Source of the DNA: Deinandra increscens subsp. villosa
Taxonomy: Eukaryota; Streptophyta; Magnoliopsida; Asterales; Asteraceae
NCBI GenBank assembly: GCA_039602395.1
Contig: JBCNJP010000007.1
Coordinates: forward strand, 125,662,952 to 125,726,951
Length of the DNA: 64,000 nt
Direction: 5' to 3'
In this document: positions 46,101-57,900 of the stretch, one piece after another
Position numbering within the stretch: position 1 is the stretch's first letter
How the letters are laid out: each line of letters opens with the position of its first letter
Position numbers and translations under genes: made by a program
The notes under the pieces: generated by a model
The model's input: the letters and a program-made list of their open reading frames with translations, nothing else
The model's database searches: none
Told to the model about the DNA's origin: nothing

Positions 46101-48575
46101 CCAGATCTGGTGATATATGCTGATATTGATAAAGGCATTTAATTGTATGCTCAAATTGTTTATGTAAATTACTCTTTTTCATGCCATCATATTTAATTTT
46201 CTGTAATTTTTAATTATTGATTATCAATGATAGAAAGGTGAAGTTAGGTGGGGCTTATTAGCTGATGAGAAGGGAAAAAGCTGATGAAATCTCTCAATAT
46301 TGTTGTGATTATATATATACCTACTTGAAACTTACTTTATTGTCAAAAGGATATTAGATTGTATGTCTAATTATGATTGGTTTTGTGATAATAGGTGACA
46401 TTGAAGTTTAGAGAGAATTAACAGATGTTCTTAGGCTCTATGATTATCAAAAGTATTGGGTGTGTTCGGTGTGCCAAAAGACACCACTGCGAGGTATGAT
46501 ATCTGTCCCACACTGTTATGGGAATTAGAAAATCGAAACGGGTCGTATGCTACATTAAACAAAAAACTAAAATTTTTGTTAACTTCAGTTGTAGGATTTC
46601 ATTACTAATTTCTACAAAATTATATTGTTAAGCACTGGAAATTAACAAGTTCAAGCTTTAGATGAATCAGTATCCTTATAATTAGAGATAATTTGGGAAT
46701 TTTGTGTTTATTTGACTCATGGCATGAAAACAATGAGGTGGTAAAAACCAAGACCATAACAGAATTATATGTGGAATTGATTGAACTACATAAGTATCCA
46801 AATTTATTCCAAATCCAATTTTGTTTTATTTTTTTTAGAAATAGTTTGTTTTGGTGTTATTGATCATTTTCAAGCATCAATATGTAAAGTTTAATTTTGG
46901 GAGTTTTTTTTTTTACATTTGCAGGTGAGATGGGCCCAGAGTTCTGACCTCCGTGCTCATTATCCGTGTTGCTGATTTTTTTAGGGATCTAAGAACACGA
47001 TAAGGCACAGAAATTCTAATTAAACAGGAAGCATGAGTATGAGGAACGAGGTATTTCGTATGAGTCAAAATGAGTTGGCTAAAAATGATCAAAGCCATTA
47101 GTAGGTTGTATGAATTATGAATAGAGCTAATAACATTGAATGCTTAGGTATGTGGTCAGTTCACGTAAATATTAAACACATATGAGCATTAAATTTATTA
47201 ATTAACATATAAGCATGGGTATATAGTAACTTTATTAAATAAAAAACAGGTTGATAATTACTAATATGGCATACATTACCAGGAACATGACATTAACAAT
47301 GTTTGATGATGCTATTAGAAGCTAAACTGGAAAACAGTGCTCTTGCTGTAGGTGTGGCTGTCAATGACACTAGAAAGTAGCAGCATCCTCAGAATGAAGC
47401 ATACGCGAATTTGGACCTTTGGACTGCTAAATAGAAAGGCACAATATATTTGTTTAAATGCCAAATATCCAGCAACCCGTTACTGTGTATCAATGTAAGT
47501 AAAACAACATGTTTCATTATGGATTACAAAGGAGTTTACAGTTGCCTCACACATGATGAGGTGTTCACGTGATACAATGGTGAAGCCGCCGCAACGCGCG
47601 GTGGGTCACCAAAGTTTCTTTTCATTGTGGAAAAACAATGGTTTGCCACTTTAGTTCATCATATAGGTATGTCTTTTTGGTTGTTGATTTAAGAAAAAGC
47701 TATAAAACAAACCTCTTACTCATATATGTGACAAAATCTATGTGTTATAAATTGTTTCTTTTGTTGTTTTTCTGTAAGGAAATCTATAAATGTGGTTACT
47801 CCCGACTCCTACTATTTTTTTTCTACAGTGTACTTTGGTAAGTGTAGGTGTGTGTTCTTTTTTATAATCATGAGATTTGTCTTCTTTTTTTTTTCACTAA
47901 ATTGCTCACAGTGTAGGTATGTGTTTTTCCTCTCAGCATCTAGGAAATTTTGTACATTGAACCTCTGTTACAATCATAGTTTCATGAAAGGCCATTCCAC
48001 AACCAAAAGGTAATAACGAAACTTCTATCTTTGTAAAACTAAAAGCTATTAAAAATAGTAGTGTGATTTCTTATGGTTTAAGAGATGGTTTTGTTGCTGA
48101 TTTTTTGCATGAATTAGTTCCAATATGAGTAACTCTTATTTATTTCTTTACACTTATATTCTTTATATTGTATTTTCCTTATGCCTCCTCCTACAAATTC
48201 GCAGATTACATTAGAATTTTACAAAGGAAAGAGTTTTGTCCGACAAGAGGTTAATAAGGGCCCAGGTTTAAACATGTCTTAGTACATGTTGAACTAGCTG
48301 GAAGCAGGTGAGGTTGACCCTCAAAAAAAAAAAACTTTCTTGTCTGTTTTATTTTTGATATTGAATTTTGTATGCAAAACAATGGCCTTTGAGATTGATA
48401 ATTTCTAAATAAAAATGTTAATTTATGTATAAATATGTTAGATTTATATCTGAAGTCTCGAGTGGTCATTCTTCTTTTTGGTACGACACAACAATCTGAT
48501 CTTAAGAGGACAAGTGATACGAAAATGGTGAGGCCGCCGCAACGCGCGGCGGGTCACCCACTAGTTATTTATAGG
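43174..48575 (+). mobile_element. Gene-like non-coding block with Helitron-like 3' end
   Basis: The first 1.5 kb (43360-44870) looks like a plant gene leader: C/T-rich, CG-rich, with successive splice-like pairs (TTGCAG followed by GTATG at 44046-44055; GCCAGCG before GTAAGC at 44218; CTAAG before GTAATT). No protein family is recognisable. The end at 48531-48562 has a strong hairpin (GCCGCCGC-AAC-GCGCGGCGG), then GTCACCCACTAG followed by T. This is the Helitron 3' signature (hairpin, CTRR, insertion before T). A near copy of the hairpin with no CTAG is at 47583-47604. The 5' TC end was not located. Confidence 0.45.
44752..44872 (+). other. Exon-like open segment
   Basis: Forty codons from ATG 44752 to a GTACGT donor at 44873: MFGFDLDMLDEIDNF, then YHYFEPRLLDELEEIQ. 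The frame extends a few codons upstream to a stop. The acidic composition and clean donor suggest a captured exon. Family not recognised. Confidence 0.3.
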
Positions 48576-48637
48576 AATGTGTATAGGTCGGTTCCAAGAC
48601 TTTAACTGGCCGGTTCAAGTTTTGCCCCAGTTATATT
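48576..48637 (+). repeat. Direct repeat, right copy
   Basis: Right partner of 43117-43173. It has a 4-bp GCCG or CCGG-type insertion in the middle relative to the left copy. Confidence 0.8.
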
Positions 48638-49590
48638 AAGTTCCATTTTATGTTTACCCTAGTTCATTTTTTCAAGACTTTACAGAGAAAAAATATAGTT
48701 TAGCGTTCTCGATAGTTGAAGAACTTAGGTGTTAAAGTTTCTTTTTTAATGAAAGTCGTTGTTAAAAAAAAAAAGTGTTAAGGTTTCTTTATAACGAAAA
48801 ACAAACAAACTATTTCTAACAACACACTAGTAGTCACAACCTAGTATTTGAAGCCGAACTTGAACTGATCGTCATATCAACTATTTATGACTTGGAATCT
48901 TGATTTATAGCAATAACAACACAATAATAATACGTGTAGAAATCAAAGTCTATTGGGTCCGATCCAATCGAATCGGAACTCTAATATGTTTTTCGAACTA
49001 CCATGTCTAGATCTATGTATATGCGATCATCATAGAAAACCCGTTAGATGGGTCAGATACCGAAATCTTTGAACCACTCTCCGGCGCTTAAGTTAGTATG
49101 GTATTCATTGCGGATATAAAAACTTATAGGGGAATAAGATAAAAGTGAGAGAGACGAATCTGAAATAAAGAGTCATTTATATAGGAAAGACGCACTAAGG
49201 TTTGAAGTGGACCTTTTAGTCGGATCTAAAATCATTGGGCTAAGCCCAATTTAAAACTATTCTATACGGTGGTATATGAAAGTTCAACACACTATAATCA
49301 AAGTAGTACATAATTATCTCAAGTAATGCTATAATTCATGTTTAAGTATTATATTACTACTTGTGAATCTTAAACCTGAGTTACACAATTCCATAATCCC
49401 CAATCCATACAATATTATACTCAAAGGGAGTCTCCAAAGGATCTATCTCAAAGCTTACACACATGCTATCAACGTTAGCTCTGAGTCAAACATTTAAACG
49501 CAACCGACCCGAATCCATACAACAATAATACATATATAATATTAATACAATATGCATGATCCAGCTACAAAAACAATCGAAGGCGTACAA
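48638..49590. other. Intergenic, possibly LTR-derived
   Basis: No gene. 48900-49300 contains GGGCTAAGCCCAATTTAAAAC and TATATAGGAAAGACGC, LTR-like text without definable ends. Confidence 0.3.
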
Positions 49591-49595
49591 CCACT

Positions 49596-49872
49596 TATTA
49601 GAATATATTATTAGGGTTATTAGTTAGAGCCTTCGGGCCCACTAGCTATCTAGGGTTTACATAATTCATTTTCTATATATTGTAACCCTGTCATTCAATA
49701 AGAGAAATCCAGTCTTCAAGTGCTCGCAAACTTGTTGGACGCTCAGAGTGTCATGGCATGACGACGGACCGAGTCCTAAAGGAGTGGTTGTGCCAATAAT
49801 AGTTGATTCCCTGAGAGTGTTGTTTGGATTACTTAACTTTAGTCTCCTTCACCCTAATAATATATTCTAATA
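49596..49872. mobile_element. Solo LTR or short TIR element with 5-bp duplication
   Basis: The 277-bp segment has a perfect inverted terminal repeat TATTAGAATATATTATTAGG at each end and is flanked by CCACT on both sides (49591-49595 and 49873-49877). Inside are CTATATATTG and CATTCAATAAGAGAAAT, a TATA plus polyadenylation-like arrangement of short copia LTRs. The ends are TA...TA instead of TG...CA, so LTR identity is likely but not certain. Confidence 0.6.
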
Positions 49873-49877
49873 CCACT

Positions 49878-50486
49878 CTCTCATCCATGCGCACAAGACT
49901 TTCATAGTTGTACTAACCTCCAAATCGTGGGGTTTTCTTCTAGTTTTAGTTTTTGATGTCCAGAGAAGCATTCTTTTATTTGCTTGAATGAAGTGCATGT
50001 ACACACGTTACAAACATGATTAAAAACAATAAAACATCACAAACACCAATAAACGAGTTCGTATTAACTTGCAACCACGTTGCATACAACCTCAAGACCG
50101 TTTACAACGTGTTAATGAGCTCAAGATTACCCTTGAATGTGACTACGGTCGACAACTGAAAACAATTTGAACAGTGTAAGCACAATTAGTAGGAAGATGA
50201 TTGGTGGAGTCATCATACTAATTCCTGTAATGCTTCAGGTTGAACTAGTAATTAAGACCGTAAATTTCATGAGCCAACTCCAGTGTATATATAACCAATC
50301 TGCGACCAAACACCACTTATCTTATTCGAGTTTGAATAGGCACGGATAGTTAGAGCTTCTCTATCTAACTAGTTATTTGTCTTCCGAGGAGGCATCCTGA
50401 TAGTTAGGTGTTGTGTGTTATAACCAAAAGCAATATGGAGGTTTAAACCCTACAAATTTTATAATCTGAACTTCTGATGTATTTTA
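49878..50486. other. Intergenic
   Basis: No gene was recognised. Short frames are without family signal. Confidence 0.35.
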
Positions 50487-51432
50487 GAAAATTGGATTTT
50501 AATAATCTAAGTTATTCGCAGTTGGCCGATAATAAACCCAAACACGAAAATTCTCCACAATAATACCAGTTTTCAACGGCTTGGATTATAACGAGCCGCC
50601 GTTAGTTTTTTACTAACACCGTTAGTGGTTGCTGACGTGGCATACGACGAGGGACTAATTTGCAATTTCTTAAAATGAAGGGTTTGTAATGTACTTTCTA
50701 TAAAATGAGTATAATTAAAATGAAGGGTCCGAAGTTCTTCGTTCTACCCAATTCTCTGCTCCATTGTTCTCATGCGACCTGGTCCCCATTCCCGGCGAAA
50801 CCAGCGACGCCTTCCTCGTGAACCCGACAACCTTTTCCAACCATCTACCTGTTTTCCCCTCTGGTTCACCTCCTCTTCTCCCTCAGCCACAGCACATCGT
50901 CGGAACTCCTCTCTGGCCGGTCGTCTCCCTCTCTGGCCGGTTGTCTTCCTCTCTCGCCGGTCGTTCTTCAATCTGACGATGAAAACAACTCGCTGGTCAT
51001 TGTTCAATCACCTGTCATTGTAATGGTAGTAGACGGGGATAATGAAATCGCTTCTACAAATGTAGGTTGCCGATTGTGCCGATGGTTGCCGACTGTGGGC
51101 ATGTGGCAATGAATGACCGACAGGAGATCGGAGAAGGGGGGGGGGGGTGCAGTCGGCGATTAGTTTATTGGGTTTACTTTTTACCCAAATCTTTAAAGAA
51201 ACTACAAACAAGTCCCTTTCTTTCACGAATTGGTTAAAACATGCCACATAGGATACATGTCGGCAACCACGTCAGCAACCACTAACGGTGTTAGTATAAA
51301 TCAAAAAACTAACGTCAGTTCATTATAATCAAAGCCATTGAAAACTCGTATTATTGCGGAAAATTTTCATGTTTGGGATTATCATCAGCCAACTTCGAAT
51401 AACTTGAATTATTAAAATGCAATTTTTTTCTA
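50487..51432. mobile_element. Foldback element with captured interior (copy 3)
   Basis: The left arm starts GAAAATTGGATTTTAATAAT and the right arm ends with ATTATTAAAATGCAATTTTT. The arms share AACTAACG/CGTTAGTTTTT, CACTAACGGTGTTAGTA and GCTGACGTGGCA-type text. The interior (about 50740-51170) is GC-richer, with repeated CTCTCTGGCCGGT units, unlike the arms. No clean target duplication was found. Confidence 0.6.
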
Positions 51433-51597
51433 AAAATCTAAGTTATTTGAACCCTTTATATTTTCACAAAATATAATCATCATCTGTCTTTATAAAACAA
51501 ACTGGTTACATGCCAGAAGTCATTTCTCACACCCATCTTATTTTTCGTCTCTCCCTCATATTAAATAGCATTGATTTTAAGTATATAATTATATAAT

Positions 51598-52814
51598 GGA
51601 AAATTGGCGTCATTTAATCCTATCTTTTCACTATTGGCAAATAATAATCCATGTTTTCACTTTGGCAACTGGCAGTCCCACGTTGTCGTGTATTTGTTTT
51701 TAACGGTCCCGCCGTTAAAAAACTTAACGGTGTTAAGTTTTTTATGACGTGGCGAGTGAGGTGGAATTTTTTTTAATTATCTTTTCCTTAATTTATCCGG
51801 TCACCATCCTAATCACCACTCCACCACCCCCCCACAACCAACAACCGCCACCCCCACCACCACCAGCCACCACTCTACCACCCTCACCACCAATAGCCAC
51901 CACTCCACCACCCTATCAATATCTCCAGCCAACACCACCATCATCTCCCGCCACCACTACCACCACCACCAATAAATGAAAATATCTAACCTTGAATCTC
52001 TTTACCTAACACACACCACATATGTATACATATGTACCCAACAAGCAGTAGAAAGAAAAGAGAAGAAACAGAAAGAAAAAAAAGGAAGAGGACGGCGGGA
52101 AGAAGAAAGAAGAAACAGAAAGAAAAAAGGGAGAGGTCGGCTCCCGCCGACCGGCCACCAACCAGCGACCGTACTGTCAGCAACATCGGCTACCCACCTC
52201 CTCTTCACCCCTCTCGAATTCCGATAACCTACAGTCGCGATTCCGGTATCCAAGCGGCGGCACTATTGTTCTGCACTCCGGCCTCCGGCGAGCCGTCCAT
52301 GGTCCGACCTTCCTTTCTCGTTAGAGTTCTTGTTCCGAGCATTTACCCCATGTTTATTTCACCTACTGTTCATGAATAGGGATTTAATTTTGGGATTAAA
52401 GTTCTAGGGTTTTTTCAGATGGAAAGGGTGAGGAAGAAGATGACACATTGGGTTGCCATGAGACCACCATTGGACCGTCATTGGTTGGCCGGAACCGCCA
52501 CCAGAAACCATTGCCGGAGTTAATGATGTTGGTGGCTGTAGATATTGATTGATGGTGGTGGGGGTGGTGGAGTGGTGGTGATGGTGGTGGAATGGTGATG
52601 TGGTGGTGACCTGGATGATGACTGAGATTGTTTAAAAAGAAAAAATTCCACCTCACTCGCCACGTCATCAAAAACTTAACACCGTTAAGTTTTTTAACGG
52701 CGGGACCGTTAAAAACAAATACACGACAACGTGGGACTGCCAGTTGCCAAAGTGAAAGCATGGATTATTATTTGCCAATAGTGAAAAGATAGGATTAAAT
52801 GACGCCAATTTTCC
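51598..52814. mobile_element. Foldback element with captured interior (copy 4)
   Basis: Perfect 9-bp duplication TTATATAAT (51589-51597 and 52815-52823). The ends GGAAAATTGGCGTCATTTAA are perfect inverted repeats, with arms of about 170 bp that include ACGGTCCCGCCGTTAAAAAA-type text. The interior (51780-52640) has CCACCACC arrays on the left opposed to GGTGGTGG arrays on the right. It also has a purine-rich then GC-rich core (52060-52320) resembling the 5' leader of a gene. No intact protein family. Confidence 0.8.
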
Positions 52815-53107
52815 TTATATAATTAAATATTAATAATACAAATTTTGTTATTCTAATAAAATTTTAAAACTTAATAAGTTTCTAAAACTTAATAAATTAT
52901 AGTAAGATTTTGATTATATCTTATCTTAAAATATAATTTTATATTTATATTGTTATATTTATTCGCTAAAGTAAATACAAGTTCGTTCTAATATACATAT
53001 ACGTAACTGACCGGTTGTTATGTTTATGTTTAAACATATCTTATAAATATACTTTGCTTTTATAAATTTAGTTCAGAACTTATGCTTAAAAAATATATTA
53101 ATAAATG

Positions 53108-54043
53108 GTTTATTGAATTTTAATAATGCATATTATGCCCAATTAGCCGATAATAATCCTAATTACGTTTATTCTCTGCAGTAATCCGAATTATCAAGGT
53201 ACTGGAATATGTTGCACCCCCGTTAAAATTACCATAACCCCATTAGTTATTTGCTCACATGGCATATGGCGAGGGACTGTTTTTAATTTCTTAAAATTGA
53301 GGAACTATTTTTAAATTGTAATTTAAATGTGTTTTTTGTAATTTCTTAGAAAATATAAAAGAATAAGGGAGACACCATCTCCGGTGTTCACCGTCTCCAA
53401 CGATAACCTCCACCGCCATCGTACAACCACCACCATACAACCACTACTAGACCCATCTCTCACTCCTTACTCTATTTCTTTAACCCCTGCAAACATCACC
53501 ACCACCGCGATTTCCGGTTAGACGACCCCACAATCCCCTCCTTCGATATTCCTGGTGACCTGGTCACATCTCTGGTGAGGTGTTCTAATCTTCGATTCAG
53601 GCTTCTTTTTCTCCTCGGCTTTCATAGTGATGATGGAGGGGTGGTGATGGTTGGCGTTGGAAGATGGAGGTGGTGATGGAGCCGTTGGTCCATGTGTAGT
53701 CAGAGGGTCGTCGGAGCCGCTGGAAGATGGAGGTGATGGTTGACGATGGTAGTGGTGATGGGTGGTGATGGCCGCCAGTGGTGGTTGTGGCGGCTGAAAA
53801 TTTGTGAGGAGAAAGAGATTTTAGGTTCTTTTTATAAATTACAGAAACAGTCCCTCTTTTTTAACAATTTGGTTATAAATTACAAACCATATCAGCAAAG
53901 GACTAACAGGGTTAGAGAAAAGTTAACCGAGGTTCAATGATTTATAACATCTTGATAATTCGGATTATTGTGGGAAATTTTCGTAATTAAAATTATTATC
54001 GGTCAAATCAGCATAACTTAGATTATTAAAATCCAATAAACTT
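53108..54043. mobile_element. Foldback element with captured interior (copy 5)
   Basis: The arms begin TTTATTGAATTTTAATAATG and end with ATTATTAAAATCCAATAAA. Inner matches include CCGATAATAAT/ATTATTATCGG and GTAATCCGAATTATCAAG. The interior (53360-53820) contains CACCGTCTCC-type and GGTGATGG-type repeats resembling a gene leader. The family is more diverged than copies 1, 2 and 4. Confidence 0.55.
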
Positions 54044-54954
54044 CAATAAATACATACAAAATTATTAAGTTATATTATTTTGAAGGGTTGTGTTCTATAG
54101 AAAACTAATATTTTGCAAAAATAAAAAAAAACCAATTAAATAAATAATTTTTAATATTTCTTTTATATGTTTCTTTCATGATTTTAAAAATACCGGAAAA
54201 AGAAAAAACTTTAAAAACATTTTCGAGTTTTTCTTAAAAATAAAATAAAATTCGGATTTTAGCTTGAAATTAATAATGCATTATGCAACAATAATATAAA
54301 ATTAGTTTATGAATACCAATTCTTTGTTTTTTACATTATTCGTATAAACCACGTCCATATTTAAGTTAAGTTTCTTCTTTTTAAATAGTTTTAATTATAA
54401 TGCATTATGCAATACTATTAGTACTATTGCATGATGCACTAATTTATCACTAAACTTTTTATTTTTTAATTTTTTTTCCCATAAATAAAGCTAATAAAAT
54501 TATAGACTTTTTGATAAATTATTTTTAAAAATTATTTATATATGAAGAATTTATAAAAAAATATATTAATTTTTTAATTTTCTAAATAATTATTATTTTC
54601 TGTAGATCTTTTTCCTATAAAACATTTATAATTCATGGAGTTAACTTCCTTTTTGATCCCTGAGTTTTACTAGTTTTCTTACTTTTAGTCTAATTTAAAA
54701 AATTATCAATTTAAAGACCTCACCTGTAATTTTTTTTCTCAATTCTGGTCACATTCAAAAATTTATCCAAAGGTGAGGTCCGTATAAGTTATAACTAACT
54801 CGTTTCGCTATAATCAAATCCCGGATCTTTTCAGCCCGGTGGGAATTTGGGGACATCTTAGCCCTAATTCAATATCTTGATCGTTGGCACGGCACTACTC
54901 ATAAATCTCGCTATAACTGGTTTTATTTCCACAAAACCCTCGTGAATCTTGAAA
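54044..54954. other. Upstream region of the sirtuin gene
   Basis: AT-rich to about 54.6 kb. 54640-54770 (GATCCCTGAGTTTTACTAG ... AAAGACCTCACC) resembles the foldback MITE family at 7008-7417 in decayed form. The likely promoter and leader occupy 54.78-54.95 kb, with no clear TATA box. Confidence 0.4.
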
Positions 54955-57900
54955 ATGTCTCTAGGATATGCCCAAAAGCTGTCTTATAAAGAAAACGTTG
55001 GAGATGTCGGAATGTCGGAGATTTTTGACACCGAAGACGTCTTGCAACAAAAGGTTCATTTTCTATCCCTAATCCCCCCTTATTTCGTTCATATTTTGTT
55101 CCTATTCAACTCGAATTCAACTGTTGTTGTTCATCTTCTGTTCACTTTAGTATTCTTGCTGAAAATAATTTGTTATATTTTGTTGCTGATTATTTTCTTG
55201 ATGGATGGATTATGATGCATATTCGTTGTGGGATATGATCATTGCAATATTTGCTTTCATTTGTGCATTGTATCATGTTTGATCACCCTGATAGATGCTG
55301 ATGCTGTTAGCTAACTATTTTTCATGTGATCAAATGGTCTCCCTTAAAATGAAATTAAAGAAAAGTTTTTACAAATTTCCCGCAAGTTTTTGTAGGCTAA
55401 ATTAAAGCCAAATTGATACTTGGCCTGAATGCTGTTTCAAAATTTGGGCGGCTTAGTAGTTAGTAGTTAGTGTAACTTTTTTTCTATATCTGGGTGACAT
55501 ATAGATACATTATTCCCTTATGATGAAAAGGAATAATGTATCTATATGTCACCCATTTGTATAGATGGAAACATCAAGGTTTTGTTGATGGTCTTTTGTA
55601 CTTTGTGATTTTCTGTTAACATTACAAAGTTGTCCATTTTTTTTCTTTCTTACCACACTGATATTACAAGTTTCTTTTTATCTGCAGATTACACGACTTG
55701 CAAAGATGATTAAAAAGGTTGATCTAAAAAATGCTGTTTTTTAGCTTTTATATTAACTTTCAGAAGTAGTATATAAAGGATTGATATAATTGTTTGATTA
55801 TATGTCATAAACTTGTGGCTGCAGAGTAAGCATCTGGTAGCATTTACAGGCGCAGGGATATCAACTTCTTGTGGAATACCTGATTTTCGAGGCCCGAAAG
55901 GGGTTTGGACCCTTCAGGTCCATAACTATACTTCCACATGCTTGTAAATTATCATAATTTAAAAGTAAACATGCTATATAAGCCACTCTGCAAAGGGGAT
56001 AATATGAAAACAATATAAGACTATAAGCAAAAAAAGAAAAGATGCAAATATAATAAAAATAATAATATAAAAAACCATGCTCATGTGATCTTGTTGTTGG
56101 ATTGTAGCGCGAGGGCAAAGGCGTGCCTGAAGCATCCTTGCCCTTTCATCGTGCAGCACCAAGTGTTACTCATATGGCTTTGGTGGAGTTGGAACGGGCT
56201 GGTATTTTGAAGTTTGTTATCAGCCAGGTTAGATTAAATTTTGTGTTTTTTTTTTGTTTTTGTGTAATTTGTTTGTTTGTAAAATTTTAATTATTATGTA
56301 TTTTTTGAAATTTCCTAAACTTTTTAATTTATTTTTTATTGTGTTGCATAGAATGTGGATAGTCTTCATCTACGTTCTGGAATACCAAGGCACAAGCTTT
56401 CAGAATTGCATGGAAATTCATTTAGGGAGGTTTGCCCTACATGTGGCACTGAGTAAGTTGTCATATAAATACTTAATTATTTTTTATATCCTTTAAATAC
56501 CGTGTTTATCACTATATTTTTTTCAAGAATAAGAACTGTTTTCAAACCAACATTTTATATCGGTAGGGACTCATTACTCATGTAGGTACGTGAGAGATTT
56601 TGAGGTGGAAACTATAGGTTTGAAGGAGACGTCAAGACGTTGTGATCCCAAATGTGGGGCAAAACTCAGGGACTCTGTTCTTGACTGGGAGGTACCCAAA
56701 CTACTAATTATATACAAATTAAACTTTGGCGTTCTAATTTTTATATTTCATGATGTCACAATTAAACAGAATCCACAAACCGTTTTCTTCATTTCTGTTC
56801 ATGATAAAGAAGACTAAGCCCTTATATATAAGTTGATATAATTATCAATTAATTGATAATTGTATTAAGGTCCACAAAACACTATTATCAAATATTAATA
56901 ATTGTGCCTCATACGACAAAGTCAAGTTGATAATTTAATGGATCGGGTTTTTTTTACGTTTACTTCATCCATTTTAACTCGTAGGATGAACTACCTCCTA
57001 AAGAGATGAATGCAGCAGAAAAACATTGTCGAGCAGCAGATATTGTGTTATGTTTAGGGACTAGGTAATCATTATTCTCATCGCTCTTCTCCTTTTTAAG
57101 AATATTTAGCAAAGTTGTTAGAATTTCTAAACTGATATCTAATTATATGCAGTTTACAGATAACCCCTGCATGCAACCTCCCTTTAAAGTGCATTCGCAA
57201 TGGAGGAAAGATAGTAATTGTAAACCTTCAGGTAATTCACGTTACCTCAGTGTCATATTTGTTTCTTAATTTATATTATCGTTTACAATTAGCTTGTGGG
57301 CGTTAACGATTTTACATCTTTACAGCAAACTCCAAAAGACAATAAAGCAAGTTTGGTCATTCGTGGTTTCGTTGACAAGGTAACATTTGTTTGAATAAAA
57401 ATTGTATGAGTCAGAATTCAAAATATGGAAAGTGGTCTCTTCATCTAGGTAATGGCTGAGGTACTGCAACTACTTAAAATGCCGATTTCTCCATATGTTC
57501 GAGTGGATCTTTTCCAGATAATCTTTAATCATCAATTCCGATGTGTCTCAGGTACCTATGTTTTTTGTTTATTTGATCATTAATCAAGTAAATATATTCT
57601 GTTATGCTGTAAAATTGGTTTCACAAATATGTAGTGTGCTGCACATATTTCATACAAGATGATGACAGTTTTTGCCATATAATCTTACTTTTATAAAAAC
57701 TTATATTGCAGATTCAAAATATGGAAAGTGGTCTCTTAGAGTTATTAGTGTTCATGGAGAAAAAGCTCCCCTGCCATTTATTGAATCAGTAGAGGTATAA
57801 TATTATTAATATATATGTTTTTAATTTTTAATTCTAATTTCTGTTTAATTAATCTGTTTTATATTTTAATCCAGGTTACATTCCCAGAGAGACCCGAGCT

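Noticed and set aside
47638..48013. Phe-rich short frames in the 43-48 kb block
   Set aside because: T-rich intron-like sequence with no conserved motif.
51749..52379. Proline-rich and Lys/Glu-rich proteins inside foldback copy 4
   Set aside because: They are simple-sequence translations of CCACCACC and GAAGAAA repeats within a transposon.
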